This document shows positions 10,171 to 18,166 of a stretch of DNA of 64,000 bases, one piece after another. The notes beneath the pieces are model-generated. The model was given only the letters and a program-made list of their open reading frames with translations. It made no database searches and was not told where the DNA came from. Source of the DNA: Bacteroidales bacterium (GTDB lineage Bacteria > Bacteroidota > Bacteroidia > Bacteroidales > F082). The position numbers were made by a program, and so were the translations under genes. The stretch spans positions 83,810 through 147,809 of the forward strand of contig JANQGJ010000022.1 in assembly GCA_028277395.1 (NCBI GenBank), written 5' to 3'. How positions within the stretch are numbered: position 1 is the first letter of the stretch; each line of letters starts with the position of its first letter.

Positions 10171-10875
10171 ATGGAAAATTGGTATAAACTTAAAAATCAA
10201 TTCGATAAACTGGATGTGCGAAAGCTTACCGGGAACTTTCTTCCCGGGATATTAAAAAAGGCCCAGGATCTTGAGGAAGGAATGGGACTACATATTATCC
10301 AGAGTTTTGAACCAATTCCTTTGTATTCAACATTAAAAGAATTGGGTTTTGAATATATTACTGACAAAATATCAGATGTTGAATACCATGTATACTTCTA
10401 TCGGATAAAAAAAATTGATTCTACCTTCCCCGGAGGATTAGATATTCCTTTAAAGCCAACTGCTATAGTTAATTTTAATAAAATAGATCCGAAACTGGCT
10501 GACAATGTGGTTAATTTCTGGAACTATATTTGGGGAAAGGGAAGTCCGGCAATTAGTACCCAAACCCGTTTGCTTCTGTCATTGGCAAACGGTGTTGGTG
10601 CCGGGCGTATGCGACAGGCAACACGTGAGTTTATTAAAGCCTATTCAATTGGTGTAACCATTGCCGAATTTGATGAATTGTTTGCGTTATTTGCATGGAA
10701 TCAGGGAATCGGGCATTTTGCATCTGAAATTGGCCCGTCTTCATTATTTGCAGTTTATAGTTATGCAAAATCACAGGAAGAAAAGGGTACAGAAAGAAGT
10801 GAAATATTGAAAAAACTATTGGAAAGATTTGGGGAAAATAATCCTGATGTTGGCACTTTCTTTAAAAGTAGCTAG
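10171..10875 (+). CDS. DUF2249 / AhpD-like two-domain protein
   Basis: The N-terminal 85 residues match DUF2249, a TusA-like small fold: LDVRKLTGNF, GMGLHIIQSFEPIPLY and GFEY before a strand. The C-terminal 110 residues (TQTRLLLSLANGVGAGRM through WNQGIGHFASEIG) look like the AhpD/carboxymuconolactone decarboxylase fold but lack the redox CxxC of AhpD. Length is 234 residues with no signal peptide. It starts 12 bases after DUF2023. DUF2249 is known beside hemerythrin-like and nitric-oxide-related genes, so a role in redox or sulfur chemistry is plausible; the reaction is unknown. Confidence 0.7.
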   Translation: MENWYKLKNQFDKLDVRKLTGNFLPGILKKAQDLEEGMGLHIIQSFEPIPLYSTLKELGFEYITDKISDVEYHVYFYRIKKIDSTFPGGLDIPLKPTAIVNFNKIDPKLADNVVNFWNYIWGKGSPAISTQTRLLLSLANGVGAGRMRQATREFIKAYSIGVTIAEFDELFALFAWNQGIGHFASEIGPSSLFAVYSYAKSQEEKGTERSEILKKLLERFGENNPDVGTFFKSS

Positions 10876-11057
10876 TATGGCAATAAATCATAAATCTTTT
10901 TTCTGATTTAAAGAAATCCGATCAATTTTATGATCAAACATATGTACAAAAAAGTGCAACATTAATTGCTTCTGTAAATCTCAGCAGATAAATGTTATTA
11001 GTTCGCACATAAAGTACAACGAGTAAAATCATTAATATTCTTAATACCGAAAATATA

Positions 11058-12179
11058 ATGAGTAGAAGAATTTGGGAAATCAATGAGAAATACCTCTGCC
11101 CAGTTACCGGGTTTTGTCTTTCTATCTCTGATCAAATCCAGATAATCAGAAAATACTGTCCAAAACACAAAAGGAGATCAGCATTTCGAAGAATGCATGA
11201 TTTTATGATCTCTAACATATCCATTGAATCACCACTTTCAAAACATGTGCAAAAATTACTTGATAAGAAGTATAGTTCAAAAATTCAGGAATGGTCGGAA
11301 ATATCTGATGAGAAGTGGGCATCGCAGGCAGATTCATTTTTAAATGTTGATGATTTTGATGCTTTTATATGGGTGTCGGCAACCTGTAAAAACCTGAAGG
11401 ACAACGAAATTGAACGTATAATGGGTAGGATTCATATGTACACTCATTACATGTTCTTTGAATTTCAGGATGCCAAGACACAGGTTCAAAATACTGAAAT
11501 ACAATATGGTACTCTTAGTAACAAGTATAAAAACATACGAGCAAGACATAAAGAACTTGAAAGTAATCTAGCCACGTTAAAATCAGAAAATACTCAACTT
11601 CTTAATCAGAATACGCAATTAAAGAGAGAAATTGAAAGAGTGAAATCAGATAATAATTCTGATGTTAATTTCATCGAAAAAATAAAAACCCTTGAAAAGC
11701 AAATCAATCTTAAGGAATCAGCAATAATAAACCTAAAAACTATTAACAAACAATTAAATAAAAAGGTTAGTTCTCAATCATTTTTACTTAATGAAATGGA
11801 ACATGAATTTGAGATAATCCTAAATAATATTAAAGCGCAGGCTACCAGATGTAATGATTGCGATAAAATTGACCTATGTCAGCAAAGAGTTCTTATTGTA
11901 GGAGGAATAACAAAAATGGAAGCTTATTACCGCAAACTGGTAACTGAACTGGGTGGTCAATTCCAATACCATGATGGTTATTGCAAAAGTGGTGAGGTAG
12001 TTTTAAGCAATTTGGTAAAACAATCCGACATTGTGATATGCCCTGTTGATGTAAACAGTCATGCTGCATGTTTACAGGTAAAAAAAACATGTAAAGAATC
12101 GGGTAAAGAATTTCATATGTTAAGAAAATCAAGCGTTAGCACTATTTACAATACCCTGATTAATGTAGCCAGGACATAA
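11058..12179 (+). CDS. DUF2325 domain protein with coiled coil
   Basis: The 373-residue protein ends in a DUF2325 domain (about residues 275-370): VLIVGGITKMEAYYRKL, a central SGEVVLSNLVKQSDIVICPV and VKKTCKESGKEFHMLRKSS are typical. Residues about 140-255 form a heptad-rich coiled coil. Just before the DUF2325 domain is CNDCDKIDLC, and the N-terminus has CPVTGFC and CPKH, so bound metal or heme is possible. DUF2325 proteins have been linked to heme or metal sensing, but the role here is unproven. It follows the DUF2249-AhpD gene after 182 bases. Confidence 0.78.
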   Translation: MSRRIWEINEKYLCPVTGFCLSISDQIQIIRKYCPKHKRRSAFRRMHDFMISNISIESPLSKHVQKLLDKKYSSKIQEWSEISDEKWASQADSFLNVDDFDAFIWVSATCKNLKDNEIERIMGRIHMYTHYMFFEFQDAKTQVQNTEIQYGTLSNKYKNIRARHKELESNLATLKSENTQLLNQNTQLKREIERVKSDNNSDVNFIEKIKTLEKQINLKESAIINLKTINKQLNKKVSSQSFLLNEMEHEFEIILNNIKAQATRCNDCDKIDLCQQRVLIVGGITKMEAYYRKLVTELGGQFQYHDGYCKSGEVVLSNLVKQSDIVICPVDVNSHAACLQVKKTCKESGKEFHMLRKSSVSTIYNTLINVART

Positions 12180-12300
12180 TTATCACCTAAATAATTAGCA
12201 AAAAAGAACAATTGTAAAATCATTACATTTTGGTATTGTTGTACCATTTTTATTAATATATCATTGCAATATATTTCTCAATCCTGAAAATATAAGGTTT

Positions 12301-12615
12301 TTGAAAAAACTGGTAATAACATACACCATTCTGCTTCTCACATTTACCTGTTATGCAGAAGACAAGGGTTCAGTCATATCCAGTGCAAAACCTGAATATA
12401 AGAAATTCAGGAATGTCGATTCTGCTGAAATATTGTTCCGAAACATGGAGGTACAGAGGCTACTTTGGAACATGAAATATGATCAAATGATTGAATATGA
12501 AATAGAAATTGAAAAAGCCGGAGAAGTGGCATCAGAACAATTCTATTTCAAGAAAAGCTTTTTTTGTGTTTTTGATCGTGATATTGGTCAAACTATGTTA
12601 TCAGGACTTCTATAA
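12301..12615 (+). CDS. small exported protein of unknown function
   Basis: A 104-residue frame starting with TTG at 12301. Residues 1-19 form a signal peptide (KKLVITYT, a hydrophobic core, then TCYAED). The mature part is charged and predicted mostly helical, with a MEVQRLLWNMKYDQMIEYEIE stretch cut here to its core WNMKYDQMIEYEIE. I do not recognise a family. It lies between the DUF2325 and DUF2249-DUF1858 genes in the same direction, with 26 bases to the latter, so it is probably part of that cluster. A TTG start and small size keep confidence moderate. Confidence 0.55.
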   Translation: MKKLVITYTILLLTFTCYAEDKGSVISSAKPEYKKFRNVDSAEILFRNMEVQRLLWNMKYDQMIEYEIEIEKAGEVASEQFYFKKSFFCVFDRDIGQTMLSGLL

Positions 12616-12641
12616 CCTCTATCTAATAAAACAAACGATAA

Positions 12642-13313
12642 ATGAAAGATAATCTAAAATTTATATTACTGGATGGACGTGGAAAAGACATTACTTTTAA
12701 AACGGAAATCCTTAACGCCATAAGCAAGTTAAAGCCTGGTGAAGGAATCCACATAATAAAGGAGTTTGAACCTCTTCCACTTTATGCTTTAATGGAGAAT
12801 CATGGGTTTATTAAGACAGTTGACAAAAAGTCGGATAATGAATATCATGCGTGGTTCATTAATAAAAGTGAATTATTTGAACCGGGAGCTATTGACAGTA
12901 TGAATCTAAATAACGAAGATATCAACAAGATACTTGATATTAAACTAAAGGCAATCCGTAGTGAATCATCTCCGGGAGAAGCCTGGGATATGATAAACAG
13001 AACTTTTGATTCAATTGATTCAGATGATAGTAAAATAAGCGAATATGAAAACAAAGGTGAACATAATTCAGTAAAGTTTAATAAATATAATATTAGTCCC
13101 AATGTAGTAATTGCTGCCCTGTTAAAAGAATATCCTTTCCTTAAAGAATTTTTTATAACACTAAATCCAAAATTCAAATTACTAAATAATCCGGTTGTGT
13201 TCAAAACAATGGGTAATATCGCTACCTTAAAAATGATTGCAAAAAGAGGTGGATTCGAGGTATCTGACTTGATCGAAAAAATAGTCGGTGAGATAGACTC
13301 CTACCTGACATAG
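12642..13313 (+). CDS. DUF2249-DUF1858 two-domain protein
   Basis: The N-terminal 75 residues are a second DUF2249 domain (LLDGRGKDITF, GEGIHIIKEFEPLPLY, then EYHAWF). After a charged linker, residues about 150-220 match DUF1858: SPNVVIAALLKEYPFL, then a short strand, NNPVVFKTMGNIATLKMIAK and a final helix. Both families occur with hemerythrin-like Ric/ScdA proteins that repair iron-sulfur clusters after nitrosative stress, though no hemerythrin domain is visible here. The protein is cytoplasmic. It shares its N-terminal domain with the gene at 10171 but has a different partner domain. Confidence 0.75.
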   Translation: MKDNLKFILLDGRGKDITFKTEILNAISKLKPGEGIHIIKEFEPLPLYALMENHGFIKTVDKKSDNEYHAWFINKSELFEPGAIDSMNLNNEDINKILDIKLKAIRSESSPGEAWDMINRTFDSIDSDDSKISEYENKGEHNSVKFNKYNISPNVVIAALLKEYPFLKEFFITLNPKFKLLNNPVVFKTMGNIATLKMIAKRGGFEVSDLIEKIVGEIDSYLT

Positions 13314-13349
13314 TGTTGGCTTAGCCTTCTACATACGAACTATAAAAAG

Positions 13350-13433
13350 TGCCCAAGAAAAGACTCGAACTTTCACGACCGTGCGGTCACTACACCCTGA
13401 ATGTAGCGCGTCTACCAATTCCGCCACTTGGGC
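13350..13433 (-). tRNA. tRNA-Leu (anticodon CAG)
   Basis: On the minus strand the 84-nt sequence folds with acceptor stem GCCCAAG/CTTGGGC, a type II long variable arm and a GTTCGAGTC T-loop. The anticodon stem CTACA/TGTAG encloses TTCAGGG, giving anticodon CAG for CUG. CCA is not encoded. It lies 72 bases downstream of a second tRNA-Leu on the same strand. Confidence 0.95.
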
Positions 13434-13505
13434 AAACACAGTGTAAGATCAAAAGTGGTTTCTCAGATACTCTCTTCACCCACTCTCACACTCACTCTAT
13501 TCTCG

Positions 13506-13589
13506 TGCCCAGAACAAGAATCGAACTTGCACTCCCTAACGGGAACATGGCCCTCAACCATGCGCGTCTACCATTTCCGCCATCTGGGC
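13506..13589 (-). tRNA. tRNA-Leu (anticodon GAG)
   Basis: The minus strand has acceptor stem GCCCAGA/TCTGGGC, a long variable arm and T-loop GTTCGATTC. The anticodon stem CATGG/CCATG encloses TTGAGGG, giving anticodon GAG for CUC/CUU. CCA is not encoded. It is the first of two tandem tRNA-Leu genes, preceded by an exact -7 promoter element at 13607-13614. Confidence 0.95.
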
Positions 13590-13606
13590 TAAATCAAAAC
13601 GGTTTG

Positions 13607-13614
13607 CAAAAATA
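13607..13614 (-). promoter_or_regulatory. -7 promoter element of the tRNA-Leu pair
   Basis: The minus strand reads TATTTTTG, an exact TAnnTTTG match, 17 bases upstream of the first tRNA-Leu 5' end. Transcription should begin only about 12 bases before the tRNA. Confidence 0.7.
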
Positions 13615-13762
13615 ATAAATTTGAAATTCACAGAGACATAAATGAAAAAATAATATCCTAAGCCATAAAACAGCATTATGGGATGATCTGTGTAAATTAA
13701 ATTATGGTTAACAACTGTTTTTATAAGATGAAATATTTAATTTTAGCCAAAATTTATAACAG

Positions 13763-15316
13763 ATGTTTACAGAAAAGGACTTACAACAAATTGTATCAAA
13801 AGGACTGTCTCCAGATAAAATTGAAAAACAAATCAACAACTTTGAAAACGGATTTCCGTATATTAACCTGTCTGAACCTGCAACACCAGGCAATGGTATT
13901 AATTGTTACTCCGAAGAGGAAGTTATTGAGTTATGTAACCATTTTGATAATAACTATCAGAACTATGAAATATTAAAATTTGTTCCGGCATCAGGTGCGG
14001 CAAGCCGGATGTTCAAGCACCTGTTTGAATTTAAATACTCGTATGACAGATCCGATAATGAGATTGATAAATATAAAGATGATCAAAGTTTCAATTCTGT
14101 TTACAATTTTTTTAACAATATCAGCAGGTTTCCCTTCTTTGGCAAACTAAAAAAAATAATGGCCGAAGATGGATTAAATATTGACGATCTGCTTTCTAAT
14201 TACGATTTTATTCCAATTCTCGACTATTTCATTACAGATAAAGGTTTAAACTATGCCAGTCTGCCAAAAGGATTATTACTGTTCCATGATTATCCTGATG
14301 AACCCAGAACATCAGTAGAAGAACACATGGTTGAGGGAGCCAAATACTCTACTGACAAAAACAAAATTTCCAGAGTACACCTAACCGTTTCCAAAGAGCA
14401 CCAGTCAAGATTTGAAAATAAATGTGAAGAAAAAAGAAGCAAGTATGAGAACATGTTTGGTGTGAAATTCAACATTGAATTTTCTCAACAAAAAGAATCA
14501 ACAGATATAATTGCTGTAACACCTGACAATACTCCGGTTAGAAATAACGATGGCACATTACTATTCAGACCCGGAGGTCATGGTGCATTAATTGAAAACC
14601 TGAACGACCTCAATGGTGAAATAGTCTTTATTAAGAATATTGATAATATAGTTCCTGACAGACTACGGGAAACAACATATACATACAAGAAATTAATTGG
14701 TGGATTACTGTTTAAACTGCAGAACAGAACATTCAGGTTCCTTGATATGTTAAATGATGGTAATATCCTGCCTGATGAATTGAAAAGCATTGAAGATTTC
14801 GCCAGAAATGATTTGAATATCAGTATCCCGGATGCTTACGGTGGTTACGATGATATTGAGAAAATTGATTTTCTTTACAACAAACTGAACAGGCCAATCA
14901 GAATATGTGGGATGGTTAAAAATGAAGGAGAACCCGGTGGAGGACCTTTTTGGGTAATTGGTAATGACGATAATATATCATTACAGATCGTGGAATCATC
15001 CCAAATGAATATGGAAGATAAACATCAAAAAGAGATAGTTTCAGGAGCAACACATTTTAACCCTGTTGATTTGGTTTGTGGGGTGAAAAACTACAAAGGT
15101 GAAAATTTTGATCTGAAAGATTATGTTGATCCTGCTACAGGTTTCATATCAACAAAATCTCAGGGAGGAAAAACCCTTAAGGCTCAAGAACTACCGGGAC
15201 TATGGAATGGGGCCATGGCAGACTGGATAACAGTTTTTGTCGAAACACCAATCATTACTTTTAACCCTGTTAAAACAATAAACGATCTATTACGTCCACA
15301 ACATCAGCCGGAATAA
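13763..15316 (+). CDS. DUF4301 family protein
   Basis: A 517-residue cytoplasmic protein that I recognise as DUF4301 from FVPASGAASRMFKHLFEF near residue 75, HDYPDEPRTSVEEHMVEGA and the GEPGGGPFWV stretch near 390. The segment RPGGHGALIENLNDL followed by a NIDN motif resembles the nucleotide- and sugar-binding strands of UDP-sugar pyrophosphorylases (GT-A fold). This suggests nucleotidyltransferase ancestry, but that is my inference. Its length agrees with the family. It stands alone between the tRNAs and the Pho-box-controlled lipoprotein; no exact -7 element was found. Confidence 0.8.
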   Translation: MFTEKDLQQIVSKGLSPDKIEKQINNFENGFPYINLSEPATPGNGINCYSEEEVIELCNHFDNNYQNYEILKFVPASGAASRMFKHLFEFKYSYDRSDNEIDKYKDDQSFNSVYNFFNNISRFPFFGKLKKIMAEDGLNIDDLLSNYDFIPILDYFITDKGLNYASLPKGLLLFHDYPDEPRTSVEEHMVEGAKYSTDKNKISRVHLTVSKEHQSRFENKCEEKRSKYENMFGVKFNIEFSQQKESTDIIAVTPDNTPVRNNDGTLLFRPGGHGALIENLNDLNGEIVFIKNIDNIVPDRLRETTYTYKKLIGGLLFKLQNRTFRFLDMLNDGNILPDELKSIEDFARNDLNISIPDAYGGYDDIEKIDFLYNKLNRPIRICGMVKNEGEPGGGPFWVIGNDDNISLQIVESSQMNMEDKHQKEIVSGATHFNPVDLVCGVKNYKGENFDLKDYVDPATGFISTKSQGGKTLKAQELPGLWNGAMADWITVFVETPIITFNPVKTINDLLRPQHQPE

Positions 15317-15321
15317 AACAA

Positions 15322-15360
15322 TTAACCATTTATTAATATTGGGATAATGTTGGTTTAACA
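15322..15360 (+). promoter_or_regulatory. Pho-box-like 11-bp repeat array upstream of lipoprotein
   Basis: Four hexamers TTAACC, TTAATA, ATAATG and TTAACA start at 15322, 15333, 15344 and 15355, exactly 11 bases apart. This is the arrangement of PhoP/PhoB-type response-regulator sites. A degenerate -7 element TTTTTTTG at 15370-15377 begins 20 bases after the third hexamer. Confidence 0.6.
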
Positions 15361-15397
15361 CTCTTTGTCTTTTTTTGCAAAAAATTGATTGAGTTAA

Positions 15398-17098
15398 ATG
15401 AGAGTATTGAGCAAAGTAACTATGCTTGCTATATTAGCAATGCTAATTGGTGTAGCTTGTAATAAAGATGATAACCCATCACCGGAAGTATCAGCACCGG
15501 TTATGAATTCTATTTCTATTTCAGGAAGTGAATTAACATATGATGTAGTAGTTACATTTAATGAAGGTGTTTACAGGAATACAAACAGAACAGGAGATTT
15601 AACAAGGGAGAGTTTTACAGTTCTTGTAAATAACGAAACTATATCTTCAAATAATTACCTTGTAACTCATTCCGCATCACAAAAAACAGCATCAATAAGA
15701 ATAACATTTGCTGATGAACCGTCCGATTTTGATGTTATAACTGTAAAACCAAGAAGCAATGTAAGTATTTATAATTATGAAGGCATTGCAATGAGTATTA
15801 CAGAAGAAAGATCGATTGCTATTGACGGCACTTCTCATGAGATCATAACAATAAAAGACAATGGAGAAGGTACGGGAACCACAACCTGGACATCAAATAA
15901 TATCTATATTCTTGATGGTTTTGTTTTTGTTAATGATGGTCAAACACTAACAATTGAGCCCGGTACAATTATTAAAGGTAAAGCAGGACAAGGTGAAAGT
16001 GCATCAGCGCTTATAGTAGCAAGAGGAGGAATGATAATTGCCAAAGGTACAATCGACGATCCTATTATTTTTACTGCTGAAGCAGATGATCTGAACGGAT
16101 CAGTTGCTAACCTGGATGATGGTCTTTGGGGTGGTGTAATTATTTTAGGAAAAGCTACTATAAATACTGTACCTGGTGAACAACAAATCGAAGGTATTCC
16201 ACAAACAGAACCAAGAGGTAAATATGGAGGTAATGATGATAATGACAATTCAGGTATAATAAGATACGTCTCTATTCGTCATGGTGGTACCGATATTGGT
16301 GAAGGTAATGAGATTAACGGCCTAACACTGGGAGCTGTTGGTAGCCTTACAACAATTGAGTTTATTGAAGTATTTGCAAATCGCGATGACGGTGTTGAGA
16401 TTTTTGGTGGTGCACCAAGATTAAAAAATATACTTGTCGCTTTTTGTGGTGATGATTCTTTTGATTACGACCAGGGATATCATGGTACAGGTCAGTTTTG
16501 GGTTGGGATACAGGGTTTTGACAGAGGTGACAGGCTGGCAGAACATGATGGAGGTACTGATCCTGAAACAGGTACACCTTACTCAACTCCCATAATTTAT
16601 AATGTAACATACTTCGGAAGAGGCATTGATGCAGGAAAAAGAATTATGACATTTAGAGATAATGCAGGCGGGCATTACGCAAATTCTATTTTCTATAATC
16701 AACAGAAATCCATTGATATAGAAATGTTATCTACTGAAAGTTCCTATACAAGATTTACTGAAGAGGATCTTACCATTATCAATAATATATTTTACAGCAC
16801 AACCGAACCATATATATCTGTTTCAGCAAGTAGTGATGTATCTCCCGATGATGTAGACAATGCTAATAATGAACTGGAACATTATTTTACTTTTGCTGAA
16901 AACGAGGTACTGGATCCTGGATTTAGTATCAGGGGAACAACTTTTAACATAACACCAATGAATGATGTTTCCCAGAATATGGCAGATACTCCAACCGATC
17001 CATGGTTTACTGATGTAAACTACAAAGGAGCTATCAGCCCTGATAAAAATTGGATAGAAGGCTGGACACTTTTTGAGAAATATCTGACAAGAAAATAA
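15398..17098 (+). CDS. surface lipoprotein with beta-helix-like body
   Basis: The 566-residue product has a lipoprotein signal peptide with lipobox GVAC at residues 18-21 of the leader, followed by an acidic NKDDNPSP linker. An N-terminal Ig-like domain (about 30-130) precedes a right-handed beta-helix-like region with typical turns such as GQTLTIEPGTIIKGKAG and a long conserved stretch around VPGEQQIEGIPQTE. It is a close paralogue of the lipoprotein at 20282. Such proteins often accompany TonB-dependent receptors in Bacteroidota and are sometimes misnamed multidrug transporters. A Pho-box-like array lies directly upstream, so phosphate control is likely. The substrate is unknown. Confidence 0.82.
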   Translation: MRVLSKVTMLAILAMLIGVACNKDDNPSPEVSAPVMNSISISGSELTYDVVVTFNEGVYRNTNRTGDLTRESFTVLVNNETISSNNYLVTHSASQKTASIRITFADEPSDFDVITVKPRSNVSIYNYEGIAMSITEERSIAIDGTSHEIITIKDNGEGTGTTTWTSNNIYILDGFVFVNDGQTLTIEPGTIIKGKAGQGESASALIVARGGMIIAKGTIDDPIIFTAEADDLNGSVANLDDGLWGGVIILGKATINTVPGEQQIEGIPQTEPRGKYGGNDDNDNSGIIRYVSIRHGGTDIGEGNEINGLTLGAVGSLTTIEFIEVFANRDDGVEIFGGAPRLKNILVAFCGDDSFDYDQGYHGTGQFWVGIQGFDRGDRLAEHDGGTDPETGTPYSTPIIYNVTYFGRGIDAGKRIMTFRDNAGGHYANSIFYNQQKSIDIEMLSTESSYTRFTEEDLTIINNIFYSTTEPYISVSASSDVSPDDVDNANNELEHYFTFAENEVLDPGFSIRGTTFNITPMNDVSQNMADTPTDPWFTDVNYKGAISPDKNWIEGWTLFEKYLTRK

Positions 17099-17149
17099 CA
17101 TACAAAACCCGGTAATTTATCTTACAATAAATAACAAGATATTTATTGC

Positions 17150-17188
17150 TTAACATTAAGTTAACATAAAGGTAACTTTCACTTAAAC
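17150..17188 (+). promoter_or_regulatory. Pho-box-like 11-bp repeat array upstream of small exported protein
   Basis: Hexamers TTAACA, TTAACA, GTAACT and TTAAAC start at 17150, 17161, 17172 and 17183, each 11 bases apart. A -7-like TTATTTTG at 17209-17216 begins 20 bases after the last hexamer. This is the best of the three arrays in the region. Confidence 0.7.
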
Positions 17189-17242
17189 AAAATCGGCAGC
17201 TTTATATGTTATTTTGCATCGTAACTTTTAATAAAGAAGAAA

Positions 17243-17566
17243 ATGAAAACAATTAATCTTATAGTAGCAGTTTTGTTTATTTCAACAGTTCTTTTAGCAG
17301 CAAATGAAAAAGTACCTGCGGTCGCTACGACTTCAATTTCAGGTGTGGTTATCGATAAAGAAACCGGAGAATCACTAGCTGGTGTAAAGATTGAACTGGA
17401 AGACAAAGTTGTTTATTCTGATCTGGATGGCAATTTTGAGATAAACAATATTGTACCTGGTAACTATAAAATTAACACAAGCCTTATCTCATATAACTCC
17501 GAAAGTGTTGAGGTAGATTGCAAACTGAAAAATAAAGATTTAGAGATCGCCCTCGATAACAAGTAA
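17243..17566 (+). CDS. exported stand-alone carboxypeptidase-regulatory-like domain
   Basis: The 107-residue protein has a signal peptide (residues about 1-20, ending LLAANE) and a single CarboxypepD_reg-like beta-sandwich: SGVVIDKETGESLAGVKIEL, a SDLDGNFEI turn and a PGNYKI turn. The same domain forms the N-terminus of the TonB-dependent receptor at 22075, but here no plug or barrel follows. A clear terminator follows the stop, so it is a complete short gene, not a frameshifted receptor at this point. The Pho-box-like array upstream ties it to the neighbouring lipoproteins. Its role is unknown; it could be an adaptor or a receptor remnant. Confidence 0.8.
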   Translation: MKTINLIVAVLFISTVLLAANEKVPAVATTSISGVVIDKETGESLAGVKIELEDKVVYSDLDGNFEINNIVPGNYKINTSLISYNSESVEVDCKLKNKDLEIALDNK

Positions 17567-17593
17567 TGCAACTAAAGCTTAGGAATTAGATAG

Positions 17594-17623
17594 AGACAAA
17601 TTCATTTGAGTTTGTCTTTTTTT
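17594..17623 (+). terminator. rho-independent terminator
   Basis: A stem AGACAAA/TTTGTCT, extended by an imperfect inner pair, is followed by seven Ts at 17617-17623. It closes the small exported-protein gene. Confidence 0.85.
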
Positions 17624-17656
17624 ATTCTCCAATTTTGGCAATAGCCGGGCAATTAC

Positions 17657-17664
17657 TATTTTTG
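17657..17664 (+). promoter_or_regulatory. -7 promoter element
   Basis: TATTTTTG matches TAnnTTTG exactly, 16 bases before the ATG of the YwqK-like gene at 17681. Confidence 0.65.
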
Positions 17665-17680
17665 TAACAAATCAAAACTG

Positions 17681-18136
17681 ATGAGAAATTTAATATTACT
17701 AATAACACTTGTTATTTCATTTCAGGGATTATCCCAGGAACTTGTTAAAAAAGATGACGGTAAATACTATAAAGATGGTAAGCTGTTTACCGGTACTCAT
17801 AAAAACTACTTCGAAGACGGCAACCTTGAATCTGAAAGAAATTTCAAAGAAGGTCTGGAAGATGGGAGATCAATTTATTACTACCCTCTTAAAAGCAAGA
17901 AAGAACAACGGGAATATACAAATGGATTTAAGTCAGGCACCTGGCTGACATGGAACCTAAAAGGACAAAAAACTGCTGAGGCCCACTATGTTAAGGATCT
18001 AAAACATGGTAAATGGTTGATCTACGACGATGACGGAAATAAGCGTTATGAAATGAACTATGACCACGGTAAAAAAGTGGGTAGCTGGTATATGTGGGAT
18101 GAAAAAGGTAATCTGGTATCTGAAAAGAATTATTAA
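17681..18136 (+). CDS. exported YwqK/MORN-variant repeat protein
   Basis: The 151-residue protein has a signal peptide (residues 1-18, ending GLSQ) and then about five copies of a roughly 20-residue beta-hairpin repeat with pattern YxDGxLxxExxFKxGxxDG. This is the MORN-variant repeat known from YwqK-like proteins. Such repeats usually mediate binding, and no catalytic site is visible. Two further proteins of this type occur at 26923 and 46752. It has its own promoter and convergent orientation with the TPR protein gene that follows. Confidence 0.8.
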   Translation: MRNLILLITLVISFQGLSQELVKKDDGKYYKDGKLFTGTHKNYFEDGNLESERNFKEGLEDGRSIYYYPLKSKKEQREYTNGFKSGTWLTWNLKGQKTAEAHYVKDLKHGKWLIYDDDGNKRYEMNYDHGKKVGSWYMWDEKGNLVSEKNY

Positions 18137-18166
18137 AACGCTTGTGTTTGTAGTTCGACATTAAGT

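Noticed and set aside
10920..10938. GATCAA direct repeat as an FNR/CRP-like operator
   Set aside because: Direct rather than inverted and found only once.
13349..13615. Plus-strand open frame across the tRNA genes
   Set aside because: It is made by the two tRNA-Leu genes read in reverse; no protein family resemblance.
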